Part shown: piece after piece, positions 54,679-63,102 of the stretch
Layout: each line of letters begins with the position of its first letter
Numbering within the stretch: the first letter of the stretch is position 1
Assembly: GCA_048268885.1 (NCBI GenBank)
Contig: JBLWUP010000026.1
Location: 12,687-76,686, forward strand
Length of the DNA: 64,000 nucleotides
Direction of reading: 5' to 3'
Source: Pelagibius sp048268885
GTDB taxonomy: Bacteria; Pseudomonadota; Alphaproteobacteria; Kiloniellales; Kiloniellaceae
Notes under the pieces: model-generated
The model's database searches: none
Seen by the model: only the letters and a program-made list of their open reading frames with translations
What the model was told of the DNA's origin: nothing
Position numbers and translations under genes: made by a program

Positions 54679-55509
54679 TTAGCCCTGGTCGTTGAGCATC
54701 CGCAGTTGCTCTTCCAGCTTGAAGGGATCCCGGTGGATGTCGCGCGTGACCTTGTCGACAACGTCCTGCCGCGACAGACCGTAGTACTGCTTGCCGTATT
54801 CACAGGCGTTGCAGTAGGCCGCGGCGATATGGGCCAGCAACGGCGAGGGGCCGGCGTTGCCGCTCGGCGGATGGGGCGACTCTTCATCAAGCCAAAGGGC
54901 CTGCATCAGCGTCAGCTTGTCGTCTTGGGCGATGCCCGGGCCGAAAATCTCGGAGAAAGGCGTGCCGAAAGGCGGCGTGTGATCCAAATTGGGGCTCTGG
55001 TCCAGCCATTCGATGTACTCGTCGACCCGCTGGATCTTGTACCAGTTCCAGGAGTACCGCTTCAGCTTCTTGCGATGCTCGACCAACTCGTACTTGGTCG
55101 GAATCGAGTAATCATTGCAGCCGTAGTAGTCCAGGTATATCGGGTTGCAGGGGCCCGTCTCGAAGTGACGTTTGCAGTCCCCGTCCTTTTCCTTCCAATA
55201 CTTCGGCTTCTTGCCGCGGCAGTATGTGGTGTTGTCGGCGTGCTGGTGGGAGAGGTTTCCCGACAGCTTGCCCGAGATACCGCACTTCTTGACCTGATGA
55301 CCGCCGCCGTAGCTTCCGCCGGCCATGGCCGGGCGGGAGGCGAGGGTGAGGATCACCGGCGCGCTGGCAAGGCCGCCAATGAGGATCCGGCGGCGCGCAG
55401 CACGATGGGCACGCTCTTCCGCCGACTCCCCGGTCGACGGCGCGGGCGCCTCGCCGGTGTCTACACCGGCTTCGGTGTTTTCGATGTCAGAGCGGTCTTT
55501 ATCGGCCAT
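54679..55509 (-). CDS. Cysteine-rich exported protein, candidate substrate of the PqqD/HprK-like system
   Basis: 276 residues with no family I recognise. Residues 1-35 are acidic; then HRAARRRILIGGLASAPVIL through SRPAMAGG forms a signal segment with an arginine run (possible Tat or late Sec signal). The mature part has eight cysteines (for example KKCGISG, TYCRGKKP, YYGCNDYS, YCNACEYG) and is rich in Tyr, Lys and His. It is 47 bases upstream of the pqqD-like gene and read in the same direction, so it probably shares its transcript. The acidic pre-signal region could be a leader recognised by the PqqD-like protein (inference). Confidence 0.7.
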   Translation of the reverse strand: MADKDRSDIENTEAGVDTGEAPAPSTGESAEERAHRAARRRILIGGLASAPVILTLASRPAMAGGSYGGGHQVKKCGISGKLSGNLSHQHADNTTYCRGKKPKYWKEKDGDCKRHFETGPCNPIYLDYYGCNDYSIPTKYELVEHRKKLKRYSWNWYKIQRVDEYIEWLDQSPNLDHTPPFGTPFSEIFGPGIAQDDKLTLMQALWLDEESPHPPSGNAGPSPLLAHIAAAYCNACEYGKQYYGLSRQDVVDKVTRDIHRDPFKLEEQLRMLNDQG

Positions 55510-56143
55510 CCCAGCAATCCTGCTTCGATGTACAAACGTTCCTGTTCACCCATCCCCCGACGGCCGGGGGCCGGTCACTATGCCGTCCCGGGAGCATGCC
55601 ACAAGAGCCTCTCCGATTTCGAGTGTGGATTTAGTCTCCTACCACCTCATTCCCCGCGTACTTACCTCATTATGCCACAGGAACATCTGGTATCAGATCC
55701 ACACCCCGGGCTTTCTTGACCATACAAGCACGGCGAGTTGTAAAACTGATATGCATAAATCGTACCATGATACCAAGCTATTGAAGTTATTGGTTTGTAA
55801 ATCGCTGGTGGAACAGGCCGAGTCGCAAATCGTCAATAATTTTTACAGTTGATGATGGTTAATCTCGCCCCCAGCGGCGCTCCACCTTGGGGATGCCTTC
55901 TAAATGGCTGAGTTATCATAATAAATCACAAGGCGATGCGCCGCGGCGGGTATCAACAAACTTGACGCCGGCTTCGGGACCGCTGTCGCTCCGGCGCATT
56001 GGCAGGGCCGTGGCCTTCAACTAGGTTTGCAGGGCATTTGGTTTGCAGGCCATTGGGTCTGCAGGGCGGGCGTCCGCGCAAGGCAGCGCGCCAAGGGGCT
56101 GCGATGCCGGGGCCGGAGGCGCCGCAAGAGAGGGCAGAAGAGA
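55510..56143. other. Intergenic promoter region with a short tandem repeat
   Basis: 634 bases between divergent genes. The middle (55700-55950) is AT-rich and contains TTGACC at 55716, a possible -35 element. At 56024-56067 a 16-bp unit (ggtttgcagggcattt) is repeated two to three times with changes. Small open frames here have no support as genes. Confidence 0.5.
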
Positions 56144-57220
56144 ATGGGCCGACCGTCAAGGAAAGAGCCGTTCAGCGACGCCATGGACGGCCTGTCGGTG
56201 CCGCCGCCCGGGCTGCCGTCGGAACCGCTGCTGCTTGTCGTGATCGACACCGAGGAGGAGTTCGACTGGAGCCGGCCGCATGCCCGCGAAAACACCGCCG
56301 TCACGTCGATCGCGGCGCAGGGTCTGGCGCAGGAGGTTTTCGCCCGCCACGGCATCGTTCCGACCTATGTGATCGACTACCCGGTGGCTTCGACGCCGGC
56401 GGCCGTGGAGGTTCTAAAAGCCTTCGCCGACCGCGGGCAATGCCGGATCGGCGCCCATCTGCACCCCTGGGTCAACCCGCCGCACAGCGAAGACGTCACC
56501 GCGCGCAACTCCTATCCCGGCAACCTGCCGCCCGAGCTCGAACGCGCGAAGCTGGAGGTTCTGACCAAGACGATCACCGAGGCCTTCGGGCAGCGGCCGG
56601 AGATCTACAAGGCCGGGCGCTACGGCGTGGGGGCGGCGACGGCGCGGATCCTGGCGGACCTCGGCTACCGCATCGACGCCAGCGTCGTGCCCTTTACCTG
56701 CTTCAGCGATGACGGCGGGCCGGACTTCTCGCGCGCGGGCTTCCAGCCGGCGTGGTTCGGTCCGGAGGGCGATCTGCTGGAGATTCCCCTGTCGTGCGGT
56801 TTCCATGGCCTGCTGCGGTCCTGGGGGCCGTCGCTGTTTCCCCTGGCCGCCGGTCCCGCCGGGATGCGCGTGAGGCTGCCGGGGATCCTGGCGCGTGCCG
56901 GGCTGATGGAGCGCATCCGGCTGACGCCCGAGGGCGTCGACCTGGCGGCCAACATGCGCCTGGCGCGCAGCCTCTACGCGCAGGGAAGCCGCGTTTTCAC
57001 GCTGACCTACCACTCGCCCTCTCTGGTGCCGGGCATGACTCCCTATGTGTCGTCCCAGGCGGAGCTGCGCGGTTTCCTCGAGACGATGGACCGTTTCTTC
57101 GCGTTTTTCCGGGAGGAGCTCGGCGGCAGGCCCTCCGATCCGCTGGAGGTCTACAGTCTGCTGAAGCCGGCACCGGCGTCGTCGGCAAGTCCGCGGGAAC
57201 TGGGGCTGGCGCGCGGGTGA
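56144..57220 (+). CDS. Polysaccharide deacetylase-like protein (WalW-like)
   Basis: 358 residues. LLLVVIDTEEEFDWSRP near residue 28 is the first metal/catalytic Asp motif of the NodB-like fold; CRIGAHLHPWVNPPHSED supplies the His-x-His pair, and YKAGRYGVGAATARIL the Arg block. These differ from the XrtA DUF3473 enzyme and resemble the WalW type. ATG 56144 is preceded by GAGGGCAGAAGAGA; ATG 56183 is possible. It may deacetylate or cleave the same polymer; no signal peptide is seen, so it is probably cytoplasmic. Confidence 0.82.
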   Translation: MGRPSRKEPFSDAMDGLSVPPPGLPSEPLLLVVIDTEEEFDWSRPHARENTAVTSIAAQGLAQEVFARHGIVPTYVIDYPVASTPAAVEVLKAFADRGQCRIGAHLHPWVNPPHSEDVTARNSYPGNLPPELERAKLEVLTKTITEAFGQRPEIYKAGRYGVGAATARILADLGYRIDASVVPFTCFSDDGGPDFSRAGFQPAWFGPEGDLLEIPLSCGFHGLLRSWGPSLFPLAAGPAGMRVRLPGILARAGLMERIRLTPEGVDLAANMRLARSLYAQGSRVFTLTYHSPSLVPGMTPYVSSQAELRGFLETMDRFFAFFREELGGRPSDPLEVYSLLKPAPASSASPRELGLARG

Positions 57221-57252
57221 TCTGGCCGGGTGATCTGGGCGGGTGATCTGGT
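57214..57252. repeat. 13-bp tandem repeat, three units
   Basis: cgggtgatctgg plus one variable base occurs three times without interruption, starting inside the last codons of the deacetylase gene and ending at the 3' edge of the tRNA gene. The stop codon (TGA at 57218-57220) lies in the first unit. Confidence 0.8.
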
Positions 57253-57325
57253 AGGCGGGGGATGGATTCGAACCGTCCGACTTCTCCCATGTAGAGGGAG
57301 CACTCTGCCACTGAGCTACCCGCCT
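57252..57325 (-). tRNA. Atypical tRNA, apparent anticodon UAC (Val)
   Basis: Reading minus, AGGCGGG pairs with CCCGCCT as a perfect 7-bp acceptor stem; GCTC/GAGT forms the D stem; CTCCC/GGGAG the anticodon stem with loop TCTACAT; GGACGG/CCATCC the T arm around TTCGAAT. An encoded CCA continues to 57249. Two features are unusual: position 33 is C instead of the near-universal U, and the T arm has six pairs with a C-A mismatch. It is cloverleaf-competent but may be a specialised or decaying tRNA. Confidence 0.7.
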
Positions 57326-57434
57326 ATCGTGATCCGGCGCATTCTTGAACACCGCCGGCCGGGCTGCAATACCACCTTTTAGACGGCTGCCCCGGGGGCA
57401 GGTGAGATCGATGCCCCGCAGGGCAGGAAGCGGG

Positions 57435-58331
57435 TTATCTCCAGCAGCCGACCTGGACCAGGAACGGGCGTGCGTCTTCGAGGATGCGCGCGGCCGGCTG
57501 CGGCGGGCGGCGGCCCGACACCTGATAGGCGACGCCGTTCTTCCGCAGAAAATCCTCCAGCGCCCTGGCCGGCAGGGCCAGGCCGATTTCCGTGACCGTC
57601 TCCCCCGTCTTCTTGTAGACGTTCACCGAATCGACCTTCGCAAAAACCACGCCCAGCACATTGCCGCCGCTGTCCAGCAGCGGACCGCCGCTGTTGCCGC
57701 GGCGCACGTCGCCCCTGACGACGATCGCCGGGCCGCGATCCGTCGGGCTTTCCCGCTGCAGGATCTCGACGGCGCTCATAACCGGCTCGATGGTCACCAG
57801 GCCCCTGTCGGGGTAGCCGATGACGAAGCCCGGGTCGAGAATCGCCATGTCGTCCGCGGCGTTGAGCGGCGCCACGGCCGGCGGTTCGATATCCGCGCGC
57901 AGCAAGGCCAGGTCGCTCTCCGCATCCGCGACGACTTTCGAGACGATCACTCTTTCGCCGAAAGTGGGGGAGATCGAAACGACGGCGCAGTCTTCGACAA
58001 CGTGGTGGCTGGTGATGACGCTGCCGTCTGCGGCGACGAAGAATCCGGATCCCAGCCCGGCCAGCTGCTTGCCCTGGATGCCGCCGGGAGGGCCCGTGAG
58101 CACCTTCTGGATGTAGTCGCGCCGCTCTTTTCTGAGGGTCGCGGCCTCGTCACGGGTGACGATGCGCCCCGCGCAGTCGCTGGCCAGGGTCTCTTGGACC
58201 GTGCCCAGGGCTTCGTTGTAGCACTGCACGGCGTCGCTGGCGGACGCCGGAGTTGGCGTGGTGACCGCCAGGGCCATCAGGAATCCGGCCCAGAGCGGCA
58301 CGGCGAGCACTGCTGCGGACTTGGGTGACAT
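57435..58331 (-). CDS. Exported trypsin-like serine protease
   Basis: 298 residues. Signal peptide to about ASASD (residue 31). Catalytic triad of the S1 fold: His in GSVITSHHVVEDC, Asp in ADAESDLALLRAD, Ser in VRRGNSGGPLLDS. No PDZ domain follows, unlike HtrA/DegP. Start ATG 58331 has GAGG upstream; a 28-residue extension is rejected. It is monocistronic between the tRNA and the export gene. It likely acts in the periplasm or outside; the target is unknown. Confidence 0.9.
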   Translation of the reverse strand: MSPKSAAVLAVPLWAGFLMALAVTTPTPASASDAVQCYNEALGTVQETLASDCAGRIVTRDEAATLRKERRDYIQKVLTGPPGGIQGKQLAGLGSGFFVAADGSVITSHHVVEDCAVVSISPTFGERVIVSKVVADAESDLALLRADIEPPAVAPLNAADDMAILDPGFVIGYPDRGLVTIEPVMSAVEILQRESPTDRGPAIVVRGDVRRGNSGGPLLDSGGNVLGVVFAKVDSVNVYKKTGETVTEIGLALPARALEDFLRKNGVAYQVSGRRPPQPAARILEDARPFLVQVGCWR

Positions 58332-58699
58332 CGTCGCTGCCTCGTGCTTGGCGGGGTCGTCGGCCGGTGGTTTTCGCCGGCCGATGCTTCCTGCATGGGA
58401 AGGGAAGCGCCGCAAACCGCCAGCTTACAGGCTTTGTGGCCCCGGGCGAAGGGGCCTCGAAGGGCTCTTTGGAAGCTCCCGGCGAGGCCGGGGCAGACAT
58501 GCGCTCGCAGCCTGGCGCGGTTTCTTGCTGGACAGAGCGGACATAGATTTGGATGATCTGCTAAACTGCGGTGTTGCAAGGCCTTGTTTGGGGTTCCGTA
58601 ACCGTCGAGTGACATTCTCGGTGATGCAGCAGAGTCGGCATGCGAGCGCCTGAAGGCCTACTGTAACACTGCCACCACGGCCGCTCGGGGGGAGGGGCG

Positions 58700-60718
58700 T
58701 TGTCGGTTTCCATCGATAAGAGACAAGCCTACGCAAGGCGCCGCCGTTTAGGGCGCTGCGCCTGTTTGGCCGTGTTCATGGCTTTGCTGGCCGGAATCCT
58801 CGGCTTTTCGGGTATCTCGGGCGCCGCCGCGGTGGAGCCGGGGGAACCGCCCCTCTATCTGATTGGCCCTGGCGATTCGCTGGAGATCAACGTGCGGCGG
58901 GAAGCGGAACTCTCCACCTCCGCCACCGTGCGCCCGGACGGACGAATCACCATTCCACTGGTCGAGGACCTCGTCGCGGCGGGCAAGACTCCGCGTGAGC
59001 TGGCCGACGATATCGAGGCCCGCCTGGCGGATTTCGTGGTGGACCCCAACGTCACGGTGACCGTCCGCAGCGGGCTGGGCGAACTCAGCCAGCAGATCAG
59101 GGTCGTCGGGGACGCGGCGGAGCCGCGCGCGCTGGCCTACCGCAGCGGCATGACCCTTTTGGACGCCGTCATCGCCACCGGCGGCCTTTCCCGGCAGGCC
59201 GACGGCAACGGGACCGTGATCATTCGCCAGACCGAGACCGGCACGCGCGAGATTCCAGTGCGGCTTGCCGACTTGGTCAGGTCCGGCGATTCGAGCGCCA
59301 ACGTCGTGCTCATGCCCGGCGACGTGATCGTCATCCCGGAGGGTTTTCTCGACGGCGAGTGGCACGTCACTTACGGCTTCGCGGCGAGCGAGACCTTCAG
59401 CGACAACATCGACCAGGGACCCTCGGGCGACCGGGAGGTCGGCTTCATCACCCGGGCGGGTCCCTCCATGGCGATTTCCGGCAAGACCGCCCGCGTGACC
59501 GCCGGCTTCAACGGCAACATCTCCGGTGTGCATCAGATCGGCGGCAACGACCCCGGCTTTTCCGTCGATCCGCGGATTTCCGGAACCTCTACGACCGAGG
59601 TCTCGCCCGACTTGGTGTTCTTCGATCTGCGGGCTTCGGTCAGCCGTCAGCTCCTCGACTCGCGCGAATCCACCTCGGGTTCCGGGGCGAGCACCAGCAA
59701 CCGCGACTTCGTCGTGGCGCTCACGGCCAGCCCCTATGTGGTGCACCGGCTCGGCGATTTCGCCGATGCGACCTGGCGCTACACCTTCAGCCCGGTCCTG
59801 GTCGACTCGGACAACAATTCGAATGCCTTCAGCCATCGTGGCAGCCTCGACCTCGACAGCGGCGACGATTTCTCGATGTTTGGCTGGAACTGGTCGAACA
59901 GCGTCGGGCAGGAGGTCCGGACCGAAGACGACGACATCACGACGGCGAACACGAACTTCGGCTTGAGCTATGCGCTGTGGCAGGGCTTCTCGCTGAATGG
60001 CAGTGTCGGCTATGAGTACCGCGACGGCGACCAGGACGAGGACAACAACTTCAGCGGCATCACCTGGCGCGGCGGTTTCGCCTGGCAGCCCAATCCCGAT
60101 CTGACTCTGGCGGCCGGCTACGGCCGGCACGACGATGACGAGAGCTTCGATGCCTCCCTGGGGTATCAGGTCGGCGCCAAGACGTCGGTCACCGCCAGCT
60201 ACGCCGAGGCCCTGCAGACGTCGCAGGCACGGGCTATTTCCAATCTCGAACTGCTGGGCGTCGATGACGACGGGCAGCTCATCGATCCCATCACCAACGA
60301 ACCCTTCAGCGGCGACCTCGACCCCTTCACCTTCGATGACGAAACTACGCGGACCCGCACCCTGCGGGTCGGCGCCAGCCACAATGCCGGCCGTAACACC
60401 TTCGGCCTGTCGGGGCTGGCCGGTACCAGCGAGGGCAGTTCTTCGGGCGATGAGGAGTTCTATACCGCGACCTTCTCCTGGGGGCGCCGCCTCGCGCCCG
60501 ATCTGCGGATGCGCACCACCGGCAGCTACGACCGCAGCCAGTTCGATGAGGACGACCGTGAGGACGATACCTACCGGGCCAGTGTCGGCCTGGACTACAG
60601 CCTCGCGTCCAACGCCCGCGCCTCGCTGTCCTATAGTTTCCAGGCGCGGGATTCTTCCGATGCGGATGAGGATTTCTACGAGAACGCCATCACCGTCGGG
60701 ATCTCGCTGACCTTCTAA
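58700..60718 (+). CDS. Polysaccharide export (OPX) protein fused to PEP-CTERM-type outer-membrane beta-barrel
   Basis: 672 residues, TTG start with GGAGG four bases upstream. Signal segment at about 20-45 (CLAVFMALLAGILGF). Residues about 55-122 are a Wza-type export domain (GPGDSLEINVRRE, TVRPDGRITIPLVED, FVVDPNVTVTV), followed by an SLBB domain (QIRVVGDAAEP, TLLDAVIATGGLS, VLMPGDVIVIPEG). From about 215 to the end there are repeating amphipathic strands rich in Asp, Ser and aromatic residues, ending in ITVGISLTF with the terminal Phe of outer-membrane barrels. These two parts are usually separate neighbouring genes in XrtA loci. It should form the outer-membrane exit of the EPS. Confidence 0.88.
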   Translation: MSVSIDKRQAYARRRRLGRCACLAVFMALLAGILGFSGISGAAAVEPGEPPLYLIGPGDSLEINVRREAELSTSATVRPDGRITIPLVEDLVAAGKTPRELADDIEARLADFVVDPNVTVTVRSGLGELSQQIRVVGDAAEPRALAYRSGMTLLDAVIATGGLSRQADGNGTVIIRQTETGTREIPVRLADLVRSGDSSANVVLMPGDVIVIPEGFLDGEWHVTYGFAASETFSDNIDQGPSGDREVGFITRAGPSMAISGKTARVTAGFNGNISGVHQIGGNDPGFSVDPRISGTSTTEVSPDLVFFDLRASVSRQLLDSRESTSGSGASTSNRDFVVALTASPYVVHRLGDFADATWRYTFSPVLVDSDNNSNAFSHRGSLDLDSGDDFSMFGWNWSNSVGQEVRTEDDDITTANTNFGLSYALWQGFSLNGSVGYEYRDGDQDEDNNFSGITWRGGFAWQPNPDLTLAAGYGRHDDDESFDASLGYQVGAKTSVTASYAEALQTSQARAISNLELLGVDDDGQLIDPITNEPFSGDLDPFTFDDETTRTRTLRVGASHNAGRNTFGLSGLAGTSEGSSSGDEEFYTATFSWGRRLAPDLRMRTTGSYDRSQFDEDDREDDTYRASVGLDYSLASNARASLSYSFQARDSSDADEDFYENAITVGISLTF

Positions 60719-61065
60719 GCAAGCGGAGAGGGCCCAGGCCTTCCCCCTTGACGCTCTGCCGGGGGGGGCGCTCTGCCGAAGGACGCCCTGGCGCCCGGTG
60801 GCTGTCCCGCGTCTGTCATCTACTTCCTGTATGCAATAGCTGCGCGGCGGCCGCCGGCATACCCGGCTCAGGGGAAGACCGGGCCCTAGAGTCAGCAGCT
60901 CATCGTTAAGAAAAGGCCGGTTCACTATAATATTGTATGATTTTTACCCCTTTATTAGGCCAGTATAGTTAATAAAATTACTTAAAACTGATTTAGAAAG
61001 AATTTTGACGTATATTTAGCTCTTGGGGGGACGGTACAGGATTGACTGTCTTCGGGAGAGAACCA
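60719..61065. other. Intergenic region, AT-rich on its right side
   Basis: 347 bases without a gene. From about 60900 to 61015 it is strikingly AT-rich for this genome (ACTATAATATTGTATGA, TTAATAAAATTACTT), consistent with a promoter for the next gene, though no exact -35/-10 pair stands out. Confidence 0.5.
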
Positions 61066-62148
61066 ATGTGGCTCACGGCCGATCAGGAATTGCGGCGGGA
61101 GTTTTTGCTCTTCGCTCTGGGCAAGCAGCCCGACGTCGAAGCGGCGATCACGATGGCGGCGCGCATGGAGCGTTTCGTTCTCGATGGCCAGCCCGTTTCG
61201 GATGGCCGGCCCTATGAGGTCGAGCCGGCGGAGGTCGCCGCGGCGATGACGGAGGCGGGCGTCGCCACGGGCCCCGCGCCACGGCAGGCGTATGAACACC
61301 AGACCCATGATCAACAGACCCATGATCAACAGCCCCATGATCAACAGCCCCCTGATCAACAGCCCAAGGTCACCAAGCGGCGCTGGAGCGACGCGGACGA
61401 CGCGCGGCTGCGCGAGCTCTGGCAATCCTCCGAGTGCGCCCTGGAAGAGATCGCCGAGGAACTGGAGCGGACGGTTCCCAGTCTCTACAGCCGTGCCCGC
61501 GCCCTGGGCATGGAAAAGCGCGGCCCGATGACCAAGGCCCGTCAGGAGCCGGCCGCGGCCGCTCCGGACGTCGGGCCGGCCGCAGAGTTGAAAGCCGTAG
61601 AGCCGAAAGAGGAAGCGGAACCGGAAGAGCCGGCCCAGCAGGCGACGGTTCAGGAAGAGCCGGTCCCGGCAGTGACGGTTCAGGAAACGCCGGCTCAGGA
61701 ATCGCCGATTCAGGAAGCGCCGGTTCAGGAAGCACCAGTCCGGGAAGAGGCCGGCGACGGCTCGGCGGGCGAAGACGGAAAGGCGGCTGAGGCCGCAGCG
61801 GGCAAGAGCGTGGTGCTCTCTCCCAACGCGCGACGCCAGGTGATGCCGCGCGAGCGCCACCGCTTCTCCGCCGGCGGCGACGCCCTGCAGACGGGCAGGC
61901 CCCGGCATGGCTTCGGCCGAAAGACCATAGCCGCCGCCAGCAGTGTGGCGTCCCCGATGTTCGTCGATTCGATCATCCAGTTCCTGCGCAGCCGCGACTA
62001 TTCCGTGGTGCGTGTGGGCGACGGACAGTTCCGGCTCGACGGGCGCCGGGTCATGACGGCGGACGAGCTGCGGGAGAAGGCCAACCAGGTGCGCAAGTCG
62101 CTGGGCCAAGCGCCCTTCACCTCGCAGCTGGACAAAGAGGCCAGCTAA
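61066..62148 (+). CDS. SANT/Myb-like domain protein with low-complexity repeats, unknown function
   Basis: 360 residues, not recognised as a whole. ATG 61066 is preceded by GGGAGA. Residues 1-70 are compact (LTADQELRREFLLFALGKQP). A 15-bp DNA repeat at about 61301-61365 encodes HDQQ units. Then RRWSDADDARLRELWQSSE and IAEELERTVPSLYSRARALG form a three-helix domain like SANT/Myb or GcrA. A Pro/Glu-rich region with QEAPVQE-type repeats follows, and a final globular domain (SIIQFLRSRDYSVVRVGDGQFRLDGR). It is probably a DNA-binding regulator with a C-terminal ligand or partner domain (inference). Confidence 0.75.
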   Translation: MWLTADQELRREFLLFALGKQPDVEAAITMAARMERFVLDGQPVSDGRPYEVEPAEVAAAMTEAGVATGPAPRQAYEHQTHDQQTHDQQPHDQQPPDQQPKVTKRRWSDADDARLRELWQSSECALEEIAEELERTVPSLYSRARALGMEKRGPMTKARQEPAAAAPDVGPAAELKAVEPKEEAEPEEPAQQATVQEEPVPAVTVQETPAQESPIQEAPVQEAPVREEAGDGSAGEDGKAAEAAAGKSVVLSPNARRQVMPRERHRFSAGGDALQTGRPRHGFGRKTIAAASSVASPMFVDSIIQFLRSRDYSVVRVGDGQFRLDGRRVMTADELREKANQVRKSLGQAPFTSQLDKEAS

Positions 62149-62190
62149 GCCTTCGTCTTTCCGCGATCGTTGGGTGAGGGCGCGGCGGCC

Positions 62191-62940
62191 TTACAGCTCG
62201 GCGCTGATGAAGCGCCGTTCGCGCCCTTCCAGAACCACGCAGGACAAGCGGTCGGTGGCATAGGCCGTCGTATCGACACAGATGCGATTGGCCTTCTCCA
62301 CGATCTCGCTGCCCGAGGAATGGCCGTGGACGACGACTTTCTCGTGGCGGCGTTTGGAGCGCAGGAACTCCCGGCGGATCCACAGCAGGTCTTTGGGGTC
62401 TTGTTCCTCGATCGGAAGGCCGGGCTTGATGCCCGCGTGGACGAAGAAGTAGTCGCCGGCCGTGTGAGACAGCGCGAGTCCGCGCAGGAAGGCAATGTGC
62501 TGCGGCGGGATGGCTTTCGCCAGATCCTCGCGGATCACTGCCGGCTCGAGCGCTTCATTGTCCTCGCTGCGCAGGCGCACGCCGTAACCTCTGACGGTCG
62601 CGCCACCGCCGATCGCCAGCCAGCTCTTACCGCCCTCTTCGCCGTCCAGGAAGCGTAGCAGGGCGTCCTCGTGGTTCCCTTTCAGATGAATGCTGCGGGC
62701 CCCTTTGACCGGCCGCTTCAGCAGTCGGTCGATGACGGCGCGGCTGTCGGGGCCGCGGTCGACATAGTCGCCGAGATAGACGACGGTGACGCTGCGCTCT
62801 GGCTCTCCCTCGGAAATTTCCCGCTCGATGGACTCATGCAGGCGGGCCAGCAGATCGTCGCGGCCGTGAATGTCGCCAATCGCGTAGACAACCTCGGACT
62901 CGGGGATCTCTGCTTTGGGGCCGAAGAGCCATGACAACAT
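62191..62940 (-). CDS. PPP-family metallophosphoesterase (Ser/Thr phosphatase-like)
   Basis: 249 residues with all metal-binding motifs in order: YAIGDIHGRDDLL, VYLGDYVDRGPDS, HLKGNHEDALL, FFVHAGIKPG and VVHGHSSGSEI. Such bacterial enzymes dephosphorylate proteins or hydrolyse dinucleoside polyphosphates. ATG 62940 (MLSWLFGPKAEIP) is used; the frame continues 27 codons upstream without a ribosome-binding site. It is monocistronic and convergent with the previous gene. Confidence 0.9.
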   Translation of the reverse strand: MLSWLFGPKAEIPESEVVYAIGDIHGRDDLLARLHESIEREISEGEPERSVTVVYLGDYVDRGPDSRAVIDRLLKRPVKGARSIHLKGNHEDALLRFLDGEEGGKSWLAIGGGATVRGYGVRLRSEDNEALEPAVIREDLAKAIPPQHIAFLRGLALSHTAGDYFFVHAGIKPGLPIEEQDPKDLLWIRREFLRSKRRHEKVVVHGHSSGSEIVEKANRICVDTTAYATDRLSCVVLEGRERRFISAEL

Positions 62941-63102
62941 GTAAGAAGCGACCTCTGTGCTTGGCCAGGGACTTAAGGGAGCGATGCCTAACACTCTGAA
63001 ATTCTTTGCGCTTGCACGCAACAGCCTTCCCGTTTGAGATGGGGCGCCGAGCCTAGGATTTCACGTTGTTCTCCGCTATAAAATCCGGGGCTGGGGCTGC
63101 TC

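Noticed and set aside
58748..60925. 725-codon minus-strand frame opposite the export fusion
   Set aside because: The plus-strand protein has export and barrel features; the antisense frame has none.
61290..61370. Short direct repeats that could suggest a CRISPR array
   Set aside because: The units are contiguous, 15 bases long and in frame within a gene; there are no spacers or cas genes.
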